Under the pieces are notes generated by a model that worked only from the letters and a program-made list of their open reading frames with translations, searched no databases and was not told where the DNA came from. A stretch of DNA of 64,000 nt from G965230065 sp965230065. Its GTDB lineage: Bacteria > Bacteroidota > Bacteroidia > Cytophagales > Cyclobacteriaceae. The translations under genes were made by a program, and so were the position numbers. Positions 35,479 to 44,662 of this stretch are shown piece by piece. Position 1 is the stretch's first letter. Every line of letters starts with the position of its first letter. The stretch spans positions 2,356,001 to 2,420,000 of the forward strand of contig OZ245942.1 of assembly GCA_965230065.1 (NCBI GenBank). The letters are read 5' to 3'.

Positions 35479-38400
35479 ATGGCAAAAAAAGAAGTGGTTT
35501 TGGATGATAAACTGCATTGGTACAAAGATGCTATCATTTATGAGTTGCACATCAAAGCATTCAAAGACAGCAATGACGATGGTATAGGCGATTTCAAGGG
35601 TTTGATTGAAAAACTTGATTACCTGGAAGACCTGGGCGTTGATACCATCTGGGTATTGCCTTTTTATCCCTCCCCCCTGCGCGACGACGGGTATGATATC
35701 ATGGATTACTATACCATCAACCCCTCATATGGCAATATCAAAGACTTTAAGAAATTTATGAAGCAGGCCCAGAAACGGGGCTTGCGCGTAATTACCGAGC
35801 TGGTCATCAACCATACTTCTGACCAGCACCCCTGGTTTCAGCGGGCCAGGAGGGCTAAGCCGGGTACCCCTGAGCGGGACTTTTACGTTTGGAGTGATTC
35901 TCCGGATAAATACAGCGATGTAAGGATTATCTTTCAGGATTTCGAAGCCTCTAACTGGACATGGGACCCCGTGGCCCAGTCTTATTTCTGGCACCGCTTT
36001 TATTCACACCAGCCCGACCTGAATTTTGACAATCCCATGGTGCAGGAGGAAATTTTTAAGGTAATGGACTACTGGATAGACATGGGCGTGGATGGTTTCC
36101 GCCTGGATGCCGTGCCTTACCTTTTTGAGCGTGAAGGCACCAACTGCGAAAACCTGCCCGAAACCCACACCTTCCTGAAAAAACTAAGGAAGCACGTAGA
36201 CAAGAAAAAACCAGGAACCTTATTGCTGGCAGAAGCCAATATGTGGCCGGAAGACTCTGCTTCCTACTTTGGCAATGGTGATGAATGTCATATGAACTAT
36301 CACTTTCCCATCATGCCCCGTATGTTCATGGCGCTGCGTATGGAAGACCGGTACCCCATCATCGACATTCTGGACCAAACGCCCGAAATCCCGAAAACCT
36401 GCCAGTGGGCCATGTTTTTGCGCAACCATGACGAACTTACACTGGAAATGGTAACCGACGAAGAACGGGATTATATGTATAAAGTATATGCCAAAGACCC
36501 CCAGGCAAAAATTAACCTGGGCATCCGCCACCGCCTGGCGCCCCTGCTGGATAATAACCAGAAGAAAATAGAACTGATGAATTATCTGTTGTTTTCCCTG
36601 CCCGGCACGCCTGTAATTTATTACGGGGATGAAATCGGTATGGGTGACAACTATTATCTGGGTGATCGTAACGGGGTGCGTACGCCCATGCAGTGGGACC
36701 CCGACCGCAACGCAGGCTTTTCAGATGCCAATCCGCAGAAGTTGTACCTGCCCACCATCATTGACCCGGAATACAGCTACGAAGCCGTAAACGTAGAAAC
36801 CCAACAGCGCAACCCCTCTTCTTTGCTCTGGTGGATGAAACGGGTCATTAATATGCGCAAACGGTACAAAGCCTTCAGCCGGGGCGATATTGAGTTTTTG
36901 CATACCGAAAACCCAAAAGTATTGGTTTTTCTTCGCTCTTATGAAGATGAGGTTATCCTGGTAATTGCCAACCTTTCCCGCTTTAGCCAGGCCGCTGAAA
37001 TCGACCTTTCGGCTTACAAAGACTACCTCCCAATGGAGGTGTTTAGTCAGAACAAGTTCCCTGTTATTCGTGAAGACCCTTATTTGTTCACCATGGGCCC
37101 GCACGGGTATCACTGGTTTTTGCTCACCAAAGAAAGTGTGGCTGAAGGTGAAGTTGATGGCGGAAAACCCACTTCATTGCTAAATGTGAACCAATGGGAT
37201 AATTTATTCAAAGGGAAGACCTTGGGTGTGCTGGAAAACAAAATATTGCCGGGTTATTTGAACAAATGCCGTTGGTTTGGTGGCAAAGCACGCACAGTTC
37301 GTCAAATAAAAATTACTGAAAATATATCGATCAACGGGTGCGCGGAAACATGCAGGCTTTTACTCCTGGAGGTAAACTATAACGACGGCCTCCCCGAGCT
37401 ATACCAACTCCCGATTACTTTTGCTACCGGAGAAGAAGAGGAAGAAATTCGCAATGAGTACGCACAGGCTGTCATCGCAACTATCTCAATTGGTGGTGAG
37501 CAAGGAATTTTGTACGATGCGGTGTTTAACAACGACTTTCGTACGGTGCTTTTTTCAATGATGGCCAAAAAGAAAAAACAAAAGGCAAATGGTGCTGAGC
37601 TGGTATTTTATGCAGCCAAAGAGGCAGGAAAACTCTGGAAACAAAAAAAGGAAGAAATTCCCTCCAGGGTGTTGGGTGTAGAGCAGAGCAATACCTCTGT
37701 TATTTACGACCAAACGTTCTTTTTCAAACTGTACCGCAAACTCGACCGCACCATCAACCCCGATCTGGAAATCAACAGGTTTTTAACAGAAAAAACTGAA
37801 TTTAAAAATATTCCCAAATTTGTAGGCGCCATAGAGCACCACATGGGGCGCTCATCGCCCATGGTGCTGGGCATGATGCAGGAAATGGTACCCAACCAGG
37901 GTGATGCCTGGGAATACATGGGCGATGTGCTGGCCCGGTATTTTGAGCGGGTTTCTACACAACTGATAGATGATGTGGAGCCGAAAAAGCTGATGGGTAG
38001 CTTTTCCAGTCCGGTAGCCTTTGAGAAAATTCCTGAGGTGATGCGTGAACTCCTGGGGGGTGCTCCTGTGGAAAGGGCCAGCTTGCTGGGTATCCGCACT
38101 GCCGAGATGCACCTGGCGTTAGCTTCCCAGCCCGAAGAGAAAGAGTTTCAGCCCGAAGCGTTCTCATTACATTATCAGCGGTCTTTGTTCTCTTCTTTGC
38201 AATCATTGGTACGGGGTACTTTTCAGAATTTACAGAAAAGCCTGAAAAAGCTGCCGGAAGGCATACAGGGCGAAGCTGAAGAAATTCTGGGTATGAAAAA
38301 AGACATCCTCAACTGTATGCGGATGATCTATGCCAAAAAGTTTGATGCCATGAAAATACGCACCCATGGCGACTACCACCTGGGCCAGGTGCTGTTTACC

Positions 38401-38835
38401 GGAAAAGACTTTGTCATCCTCGATTTTGAGGGCGAACCGGCGCGGGCATACAGCGAACGCCGCATCAAACGCTCACCCCTGCGTGACGTGGCCGGTATGA
38501 TCCGCTCGTTTCATTATGCGGTTTATAACGCTTTCTTCCAGATGGACGTTTCAAGAAAAGAGCAGGCAGAAGTGTTGGAGCAATGGACCGAACAATGGTA
38601 CCATTACATCAGCGGGTTTTATATCAAAGCCTATCTTGAAGCCACCAAAGGCAGCAATTTTATTCCCGAGGACAAAGCAGACCTTACTGTGCTTTTGCAA
38701 ACATTTTTATTGGAGAAGGCAATTTATGAGCTCAATTATGAACTGAACAACCGGCCCGATTGGGTAACTATTCCCATGCAAGGTATTAAGACAATCATGA
38801 AAGAATATTTATATGAAGAAAGCAAAAGAAAATAA
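35479..38835 (+). CDS. treS: Trehalose synthase fused to maltokinase
   Basis: This 1118-residue bifunctional enzyme has two parts. Residues 1 to about 560 are trehalose synthase (GH13_16), which isomerises trehalose to maltose: WYKDAIIYELHIKAFKD, the nucleophile GFRLDAVPYL, the Glu in LLAEANMWPED, and the LRNHDELTLEMVTDEER block. From about residue 580 to the end is a maltokinase (Pep2/Mak): LENKILPGYLNKCRWFGGKAR and the phosphotransferase core THGDYHLGQVLF followed by ILDFEGEP. It makes maltose-1-phosphate for GlgE. Fusion of the two is common in this pathway. The gene overlaps glgB by 23 bases. Confidence 0.95.
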   Translation: MAKKEVVLDDKLHWYKDAIIYELHIKAFKDSNDDGIGDFKGLIEKLDYLEDLGVDTIWVLPFYPSPLRDDGYDIMDYYTINPSYGNIKDFKKFMKQAQKRGLRVITELVINHTSDQHPWFQRARRAKPGTPERDFYVWSDSPDKYSDVRIIFQDFEASNWTWDPVAQSYFWHRFYSHQPDLNFDNPMVQEEIFKVMDYWIDMGVDGFRLDAVPYLFEREGTNCENLPETHTFLKKLRKHVDKKKPGTLLLAEANMWPEDSASYFGNGDECHMNYHFPIMPRMFMALRMEDRYPIIDILDQTPEIPKTCQWAMFLRNHDELTLEMVTDEERDYMYKVYAKDPQAKINLGIRHRLAPLLDNNQKKIELMNYLLFSLPGTPVIYYGDEIGMGDNYYLGDRNGVRTPMQWDPDRNAGFSDANPQKLYLPTIIDPEYSYEAVNVETQQRNPSSLLWWMKRVINMRKRYKAFSRGDIEFLHTENPKVLVFLRSYEDEVILVIANLSRFSQAAEIDLSAYKDYLPMEVFSQNKFPVIREDPYLFTMGPHGYHWFLLTKESVAEGEVDGGKPTSLLNVNQWDNLFKGKTLGVLENKILPGYLNKCRWFGGKARTVRQIKITENISINGCAETCRLLLLEVNYNDGLPELYQLPITFATGEEEEEIRNEYAQAVIATISIGGEQGILYDAVFNNDFRTVLFSMMAKKKKQKANGAELVFYAAKEAGKLWKQKKEEIPSRVLGVEQSNTSVIYDQTFFFKLYRKLDRTINPDLEINRFLTEKTEFKNIPKFVGAIEHHMGRSSPMVLGMMQEMVPNQGDAWEYMGDVLARYFERVSTQLIDDVEPKKLMGSFSSPVAFEKIPEVMRELLGGAPVERASLLGIRTAEMHLALASQPEEKEFQPEAFSLHYQRSLFSSLQSLVRGTFQNLQKSLKKLPEGIQGEAEEILGMKKDILNCMRMIYAKKFDAMKIRTHGDYHLGQVLFTGKDFVILDFEGEPARAYSERRIKRSPLRDVAGMIRSFHYAVYNAFFQMDVSRKEQAEVLEQWTEQWYHYISGFYIKAYLEATKGSNFIPEDKADLTVLLQTFLLEKAIYELNYELNNRPDWVTIPMQGIKTIMKEYLYEESKRK

Positions 38836-40837
38836 ACCCAAAGCAACTACCACAAAAAGTAAGGAAACCAAGGCAAAAAAGACGCCTGCCAAAAAGCGGA
38901 CGCGGACGGCCCCTAAAACCGAAGCCCAGAAAGCTGCCGTGCTTTCCGGGATAACCCGTCTTTCCGAATTTGATATTTATCTTTTTCGGGAAGGAAAGCA
39001 TTTCAGCCTGTACGAAAAGCTGGGCGCGCACCTGATGGAACATGAGGGGCAAAAAGGTGTATATTTTGCCGTGTGGGCACCCAATGCCGAGCGGGTTACC
39101 GTAGTGGGTGACTTTAACGGATGGAACAAAGACACCCACCTGCTGTACCCCCGCTGGGATGAGTCGGGCATTTGGGAAGGTTTTATCCCCGGCATTGAGC
39201 AAGGTACGGTGTACAAATACGCCATTAAATCGCACAACCAGGGTTATTCCGTTGAAAAAGGTGATCCTTTTGGCTATTTGTGGGAAACACCTCCCAAAAC
39301 CGCTTCTGTGGTGTGGGACTTGAAATACAAATGGGGCGATAAAAAATGGCTGGATGCCCGCAAGAAAAAGGAAAAAGAACCCCAGCCCTATTCGGTGTAT
39401 GAATTGCACATGGGCTCGTGGCGGCGCGTGCCCGAAGAAGGCAACCGTCCTTACACCTACCGCGAACTGGCCCGTGAACTGCCCGAATACCTCAAATGGC
39501 TGGGCTATACCCACGTGGAGTTTTTGCCCGTGATGGAGCACCCTTTTTATGGCTCCTGGGGCTACCAGACTACCGGGTATTTCGCACCCACCAGCCGCTT
39601 TGGCTCCCCCCAGGACTTTATGTACCTGGTAGATGCCCTGCATAAAGAAGGAATCGGCGTAATTTTAGACTGGGTGCCTTCCCACTTTCCCAGCGACCAG
39701 CACGGGCTGGATTATTTTGATGGCACGCACCTGTTTGAGCACAGCGATCCCCGCCTGGGCTTTCATCCCGACTGGAAGAGTAATATTTTCAATTATGGCA
39801 GAAATGAAGTGCGTAGTTTCCTCATCAGCTCAGCCCTATTTTGGCTGGATTTATACCATGCCGATGGCCTGCGGGTAGATGCCGTGGCTTCTATGCTTTA
39901 CCTGGATTATTCCCGGAAAGAAGGAGAGTGGCTGCCCAATGCTTTTGGCGGACGCGAAAATCTGGAAGCCATACAGTTTCTGAAAGATTTCAATGATGCC
40001 GTGCAGGATAAGTTTCCGGATACGGTTACTGTGGCCGAAGAGTCTACTTCCTGGCCCATGGTATCGCGCCCTACCCAAATTGGCGGACTGGGCTTCGACA
40101 TGAAGTGGATGATGGGCTGGATGCACGATACGCTGGAATACATGACCAAAGACCCCATGTACCGCTCTTACCATCAGGGGCAAATTACTTTCAGTATCAT
40201 TTATGCCTTTACCGAACATTTCATGCTGCCCCTTTCGCATGATGAAGTAGTGCATGGCAAAGGCCCTTTGATAGACAAAATGCCGGGGGATGAATGGCAA
40301 AAGTTTGCCAACCTGCGTGCCCTGTACGGTTACATGTACGCGCACCCCGGCAGCAAACTGCTGTTCATGGGCGGTGAATTTGGGCAAACCCAGGAATGGC
40401 GGCACGAGCAAAGCCTGGACTGGCACCTGAACGATTTTCATTTCCATAAAGGCGTACAATTGCTGACCAAAGACCTGAATGATCTGTACAAAACAGAAAA
40501 AGCCCTGTACGAAAAGCAGTTCGATTGGGATGGCTTTGAGTGGGTAGACCTGAACGATGCCCACAACAGTGTGATCACTTTCCTGAGAAAAGGCAAAAAC
40601 CCGGAAGATGAGATACTGGTGGTGATTAACTTTACGCCCGTGGTGCGCGAAAACTACCGCGTAGGCGTAGCCCACCCCGGCCATTTGAAAGAGATTTTCA
40701 ACAGTGATGACACCAAATACGGCGGAAGCGGCGTACACAACCATTCGGTAGAATCCATGCCGGTGCCCATGCACGGTCGGGAGCGTTCGGTAAACCTCAC
40801 CCTGCCCCCCTTGGGTGTGATGTTTTTGAAATTTTAG
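38813..40837 (+). CDS. glgB: 1,4-alpha-glucan branching enzyme with a Lys-rich N-terminal tail
   Basis: GlgB introduces alpha-1,6 branches into the glucan made by GlgE. The 674-residue protein has the CBM48 start (YFAVWAPNAERVTVVGDFNGWN), the GH13 core with SWGYQTTGYFAPTSRFG, the nucleophile LRVDAVASMLYLDYSRK, the Glu in TVAEESTSWP, and PLSHDEVVHGK. An unusual first 45 residues are almost only Lys, Ala, Pro, Thr and Arg in the manner of a histone H1 tail; the family normally starts near residue 45. The ATG at 38813 overlaps treS by 23 bases. It closes the plus-strand arm and is followed by a terminator. Confidence 0.95.
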   Translation: MKKAKENKPKATTTKSKETKAKKTPAKKRTRTAPKTEAQKAAVLSGITRLSEFDIYLFREGKHFSLYEKLGAHLMEHEGQKGVYFAVWAPNAERVTVVGDFNGWNKDTHLLYPRWDESGIWEGFIPGIEQGTVYKYAIKSHNQGYSVEKGDPFGYLWETPPKTASVVWDLKYKWGDKKWLDARKKKEKEPQPYSVYELHMGSWRRVPEEGNRPYTYRELARELPEYLKWLGYTHVEFLPVMEHPFYGSWGYQTTGYFAPTSRFGSPQDFMYLVDALHKEGIGVILDWVPSHFPSDQHGLDYFDGTHLFEHSDPRLGFHPDWKSNIFNYGRNEVRSFLISSALFWLDLYHADGLRVDAVASMLYLDYSRKEGEWLPNAFGGRENLEAIQFLKDFNDAVQDKFPDTVTVAEESTSWPMVSRPTQIGGLGFDMKWMMGWMHDTLEYMTKDPMYRSYHQGQITFSIIYAFTEHFMLPLSHDEVVHGKGPLIDKMPGDEWQKFANLRALYGYMYAHPGSKLLFMGGEFGQTQEWRHEQSLDWHLNDFHFHKGVQLLTKDLNDLYKTEKALYEKQFDWDGFEWVDLNDAHNSVITFLRKGKNPEDEILVVINFTPVVRENYRVGVAHPGHLKEIFNSDDTKYGGSGVHNHSVESMPVPMHGRERSVNLTLPPLGVMFLKF

Positions 40838-40850
40838 TAATTTATATGCC

Positions 40851-40904
40851 AGTGGCTGACACCTTTTCTGTACTGCACTTTACAGTAGGTGTCAGCCACT
40901 TTTA
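40851..40904 (+). terminator. Rho-independent terminator after glgB
   Basis: AGTGGCTGACACCT and AGGTGTCAGCCACT form a perfect 14-bp stem around a 22-base loop and run into TTTT. It ends the glgE-treS-glgB transcript. Confidence 0.8.
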
Positions 40905-40934
40905 ACACACTTTTTTGAAATTTGCAACCGGAGC

Positions 40935-41034
40935 ACGGGCATCCCTGCCCGTCGCCCAATGGGTGGAAACCCTCCTGGTTTTTAGCAGGTTTTCCGCTAC
41001 ATAAGCGTTATTATTGCTGAAACCAGGAGGGTTT
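40935..41034. repeat. Two nested inverted repeats between glgB and the RhuM-Fic gene
   Basis: A small hairpin ACGGGCA/TGCCCGT with the loop TCCC lies at 40935-40952. A perfect 15-bp inverted repeat AAACCCTCCTGGTTT/AAACCAGGAGGGTTT has its arms at 40967-40981 and 41020-41034. It may end transcription of the minus-strand gene that stops at 41057, or be a small mobile-element remnant. Confidence 0.5.
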
Positions 41035-41056
41035 TATGGTAGAATAGCTGGCAAGC

Positions 41057-42043
41057 CTAATTATTTTTATTAATCAGGTTTACAACCACATTGATGATGA
41101 GTTCCTTCTCATTCGCTTTGCTTTCGGCGATCATAAGGGTGAGGGCCACCAGGGCATTGTCGGCAACCCGTTTGCTGCCATCGGCCTTATAAAGCAGGTT
41201 ATTTTTGTCAAGAAACCACACGAACATACCCGCGGCAATCCGTTTGTTGCCATCTGAAAAAGAATGGTTTTTGACGACGAAGTACAGCAAGTGCGCTGCT
41301 TTTTCTTCTACACTTGGGTACAAATCAATACCGTCAAAAGTTTGGTAAATAGTATCTACAGAGCTTTTAAATGAATCATCCTTTTCATTGCCAAATAGTG
41401 AACTTGCCCCATGTTTCTCCCGCCACTTCCGAATTTGGGCAATGGCTTCTTTATATGTTAACCGGTATACCTCGCCGGATTCAGTATCCCGTACGGCCAC
41501 TTTCTGGTGATCGTACTGATCCAGAATATCCAGCGCGTACGCATACTCCTGCAATACCTTGAGGATGCTGCTTGCCTCGTCTGAAGAGAGTTCTTTCCGT
41601 TCGGGCAAATCGCTAATCATCTGAATGGCTTGTTGTAAGTTGTTGATGTACTTTTGCTGCTCTTTCAGCCTTCTCTCATTCAGCGCATACCCCTGCACCA
41701 GATAATCCCGCAGCACATTCGTAGCCCATATCCGAAACTGCGTTCCCCGCCTGGATTTGACCCGATAACCGACAGAGATGATAACATCCAGGTTGTAGTG
41801 GTTCACCTGGTAGTTTTTGCCATCCGAGGCAGTTGTCCGGAAATTCCGGACAACTTGATTTTTTTCAAGTTCACCTTCTTTAAAAACGTTGTTGATGTGC
41901 TCTGAGATGGTTTTTTTGCTCTTGTCAAAAAGCGCTACCATTTGTGCCTGAGTGAGCCAAACAGTGTTGTCATCCAATCGCACCTGCAATTGGGCCTGCC
42001 CGTCTTCAGCGGCATAAATTTCTATGGGGTTTTGCGTGTTCAT
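41057..42043 (-). CDS. RhuM-Fic/Doc fusion protein
   Basis: This 328-residue protein joins two domains. Residues 1-125 match the virulence-protein RhuM family (VWLTQAQMVALFDKSKKTISEHINNVFKEGEL and VISVGYRVKSRRGTQFRIWA). The C-terminal domain is Fic/Doc-like, with the catalytic loop HSFSDGNKR at residues 260-268 preceded by QTFDGIDLYPSVEEKAAHLLYFVVKN. The motif with DGNKR is closer to Doc (phosphorylating) than to AMPylating Fic (GNGR). No separate antitoxin gene is adjacent. The protein may be a toxin, a regulator or a defence effector. Confidence 0.85.
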   Translation of the reverse strand: MNTQNPIEIYAAEDGQAQLQVRLDDNTVWLTQAQMVALFDKSKKTISEHINNVFKEGELEKNQVVRNFRTTASDGKNYQVNHYNLDVIISVGYRVKSRRGTQFRIWATNVLRDYLVQGYALNERRLKEQQKYINNLQQAIQMISDLPERKELSSDEASSILKVLQEYAYALDILDQYDHQKVAVRDTESGEVYRLTYKEAIAQIRKWREKHGASSLFGNEKDDSFKSSVDTIYQTFDGIDLYPSVEEKAAHLLYFVVKNHSFSDGNKRIAAGMFVWFLDKNNLLYKADGSKRVADNALVALTLMIAESKANEKELIINVVVNLINKNN

Positions 42044-42227
42044 GGGGTAAATTTACGAGAAATTGGCTTAATTTATTAGTGGATTTTTTGTAGAAAAGGT
42101 GTTTTTGAAATTAGGGGTGGATAGGTGGTTTGTTTGTGGTATATTTACTTTTTGGATAAAAAATGGAACTTACAATTTTGCATATAAAGTGCATAATGCT
42201 CTTTATCCATAATTTGGTAATTATTGT

Positions 42228-42959
42228 ATGATGGATAAAAAATTACTTCAACAGCTTTTTAGCGCAAGCCATTCTTTTGATTATGACAAAATAGAATCTC
42301 CTATTGAAGAAATTCTACTGAATCATATTGTTAAATTTCTAGCTAATGAAACCAAGATAATTACACAATATCCTATATCAACAATTAGTGGAAACTTCAG
42401 GGCTGATATTGCATTGAAAAATGGGAAAAAAGTGGTAGTTATTGAGTGTGATGGAGAAAAACATCACACAAAAGATAGAGACGATTGGTATGATGAATGG
42501 AGAGATACATTGATCCTGATTCAAAGGAAGGCTCAGGTTATATATCGAGTCAAGGGAACAGATATCCTAAATAATTTATACAAGGTTTTTGCTATAATAT
42601 ATGCTCATGACGAGGATATGTTTGATAAAGAATATGCCGATCGAATTGAAAAAGTTGACATTAATGGAAGTTGGTACAAAAAGCAAGTTTTTTACAATTA
42701 TCGAAATGAAAATGGTCAAGTAATCCCATCAATGACTGAAGTAAAACGAAAGGAATTGGAAAAGGATTTTGACAGCTTTTGGTATAATTATGTTCTTTAT
42801 TCTTTACTTCACAGTAACAAGAATATCTATGAGCTTATTGATGAAATGTCATTGAGACATTACGAATCACAGGACTTAATTGCAATGATAAATGAAAGAT
42901 ATCCAAACCTAAAATTAGAAAATGAAAAACAATTGCTGACACTGTATAAAAGGGACTAA
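42228..42959 (+). CDS. PD-(D/E)XK-like protein with a DUF559-type start
   Basis: This 243-residue protein begins with a helix and IESPIEEILLNHIVKFL, then the nuclease-fold core with Asp in FRADIALKNGKKVVVIECDGEKHHTKDRDDW. The D...E-x-D plus His pattern fits DUF559-like endonucleases, often seen in mobile or repair-related proteins. The C-terminal half (from about residue 140) is not recognised. The gene is richer in A+T than its neighbours, consistent with recent transfer, and its product may be a small nuclease. Confidence 0.65.
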   Translation: MMDKKLLQQLFSASHSFDYDKIESPIEEILLNHIVKFLANETKIITQYPISTISGNFRADIALKNGKKVVVIECDGEKHHTKDRDDWYDEWRDTLILIQRKAQVIYRVKGTDILNNLYKVFAIIYAHDEDMFDKEYADRIEKVDINGSWYKKQVFYNYRNENGQVIPSMTEVKRKELEKDFDSFWYNYVLYSLLHSNKNIYELIDEMSLRHYESQDLIAMINERYPNLKLENEKQLLTLYKRD

Positions 42960-43023
42960 GAACGTTTTTTATATCAAACGATCACTACCATATAAAAAGG
43001 AGAATAGAAAGATATAAATTCAG

Positions 43024-43031
43024 TATCTTTA
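43024..43031 (+). promoter_or_regulatory. -7 promoter box of the PIN toxin pair
   Basis: TATCTTTA resembles the Bacteroidota -7 element TAnnTTTG and lies only four bases upstream of the ATG at 43036, implying a nearly leaderless transcript. Confidence 0.45.
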
Positions 43032-43035
43032 CTGT

Positions 43036-43500
43036 ATGATAAAACGAATCTATATTGATACTTCGGTGTTTGGCGGGTATTTTGATGCCGAATTTGAAGA
43101 ATCAACTAAACCATTCTTTGAGAGAATTCTAAAGCAAAAGATAAAGATCATTATTTCAGAAGTACTTGAACTCGAGCTATACAAAGCACCTGAGCATATT
43201 ATTGACTTCTATGAGTCAATTCCTGAAGAGATAATCGAGAAGGTAGAATTGACAAATGAAGCCAGCGAATTGGCTGAAAAATATATTATTGAAAAAGTAG
43301 TTGGAAAAACAAGCCGTGCTGATTGTCAGCATATTGCCATAGCCACCATTTATAAAGCAGATGTATTAGCAAGTTGGAACTTTAAACATATTGTCAACTT
43401 AGAAAAAATTAGAGGATACAATTCGATAAATTTTCGCGAAGGGTATCCTATGATAGAAATTAGGACACCTAAAGAAATATTTGGATATGAAAACGATTGA
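43036..43500 (+). CDS. PIN-domain ribonuclease toxin
   Basis: This 154-residue PIN-fold protein carries the conserved acidic residues: Asp8 in IYIDTSVFGGYF, a Glu in IISEVLELELY, and an Asp in SRADCQHIAIATIYKADVLASWNFKHI. PIN toxins cleave RNA and are held in check by a small partner. The downstream 54-residue frame overlaps its end by 14 bases and is the likely antitoxin. The gene is A+T-rich like its upstream neighbour. Confidence 0.85.
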   Translation: MIKRIYIDTSVFGGYFDAEFEESTKPFFERILKQKIKIIISEVLELELYKAPEHIIDFYESIPEEIIEKVELTNEASELAEKYIIEKVVGKTSRADCQHIAIATIYKADVLASWNFKHIVNLEKIRGYNSINFREGYPMIEIRTPKEIFGYEND

Positions 43501-43651
43501 GAAAGAGAGCATGGTTAAACGGATGAGAGAAATTCGTGACCAATTAAATAAGGAATTTGCGGGTATGGATTACCAAGAAGAAAAGGCATATATCAAGCGA
43601 GAATTAGAGGAGTTAAAAACCAAAAGGAAGGCGGCGAATAACAGAAAATAG
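43487..43651 (+). CDS. Small charged protein, probable PIN antitoxin
   Basis: ATG 43487 opens a 54-residue frame that overlaps the PIN gene by 14 bases. The product is highly charged and helical (MVKRMREIRDQLNKEF, then EEKAYIKRELEELKTKRKAA), as many antitoxin C-terminal regions are. There is no recognised DNA-binding fold. Its position and size support an antitoxin role, by inference. Confidence 0.6.
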   Translation: MKTIEKESMVKRMREIRDQLNKEFAGMDYQEEKAYIKRELEELKTKRKAANNRK

Positions 43652-43661
43652 CTGAATAAAA

Positions 43662-44609
43662 ATGAAACAACAATTCACACTTCTCCTAATTCTACTAACC
43701 ACCCCCCTACTCGCCCAAAACATATTTTCCATACAAGGCAACCAAACCTATTTAAACGGGCAGCCATTTCAGTCCATTGGGTTGCGGTGTTCCAATGCCT
43801 TGCTTTCGGATGAGACGGTGGACGACCTCATTAGCCATCTTGATGCATATAAAAGCTATGGATTGAACACCATCAGTGTGTTTTTCATGGGTTCGCGATA
43901 CAGCAACGTCAACGGGTACAACCCGGATGCTACGTTGAAAGATGTTTACAAAGAACGCATGGGAAAAATCATTGAAGCCTGCGATGAGCTGGATATGGTG
44001 GTGCTGGTAGGCATATTGTACTGGGGCAGCGGCATGAGCGCGTATGCCAACGAAACGTATAAAAAGTGGCAACAGCAAGATGTCAACAACGCCATCCGCC
44101 ATACCGTGAACTGGCTGCAAGAGAACAATTACCGCAATGTGTTTGTAGACCCCGACAACGAAGGTATGGCCGAACGGGGGATGGGCTTCAATATGGACGA
44201 AATGATTTGCGAAGGCAAAAAAACAGCCCTCGAAATCCCCATAGCCTACAACGGAAAAGGCTACCCGCCCCCCTGTGCCGATCTTGCGATTCATTTTGGG
44301 TTCAAAACCCAGGCAATGCCCTATATCCAGACCGAAGGCACGCCCCCGCAATACTGGGGCGCCTATTCCAAAGAAGAAGGACTGGATCATTACATCAACG
44401 TCGGCATATACACCGAAGGCAAGAAAGCCGCCCAACTCAAAGAAACCAAGGAATTGTTGGATGCAGGGCATGGCTACCTCTTCGCTTCCACCTGGCTGCA
44501 AAACGTGCCTCCCAATTACGATGTGGGCGGGGATGGCGCTCCCTGCAACCCCGGCATGAAGTGGTGGCTTGAGTTTATTAAGGAAAATTATGGTGTGAAA
44601 AAAGAGTAA
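43662..44609 (+). CDS. Secreted TIM-barrel glycosidase-like protein
   Basis: This 315-residue protein has a signal peptide ending in LLAQ and reads as a GH5-like/cellulase-clan barrel: FSIQGNQTYLNGQPFQSIGLRCSNAL, LDAYKSYGLNTISVFFMG, and NNYRNVFVDPDNEGMA, where the Asn-Glu pair is a candidate acid/base. A later Glu in YIQTEGTPPQYWG could be the nucleophile. The family cannot be fixed by eye. It is transcribed 10 bases after the small antitoxin frame but is probably unrelated to it. Confidence 0.65.
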   Translation: MKQQFTLLLILLTTPLLAQNIFSIQGNQTYLNGQPFQSIGLRCSNALLSDETVDDLISHLDAYKSYGLNTISVFFMGSRYSNVNGYNPDATLKDVYKERMGKIIEACDELDMVVLVGILYWGSGMSAYANETYKKWQQQDVNNAIRHTVNWLQENNYRNVFVDPDNEGMAERGMGFNMDEMICEGKKTALEIPIAYNGKGYPPPCADLAIHFGFKTQAMPYIQTEGTPPQYWGAYSKEEGLDHYINVGIYTEGKKAAQLKETKELLDAGHGYLFASTWLQNVPPNYDVGGDGAPCNPGMKWWLEFIKENYGVKKE

Positions 44610-44662
44610 TATTGAGCCTTGTGTTTTGATTTTTCCTAAAATGTAATTGTACTAATCATTGC

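Noticed and set aside
39851..40774. A 307-codon minus-strand frame antisense to glgB
   Set aside because: Shadow of the branching enzyme; the His- and Val-rich translation is typical of antisense frames.
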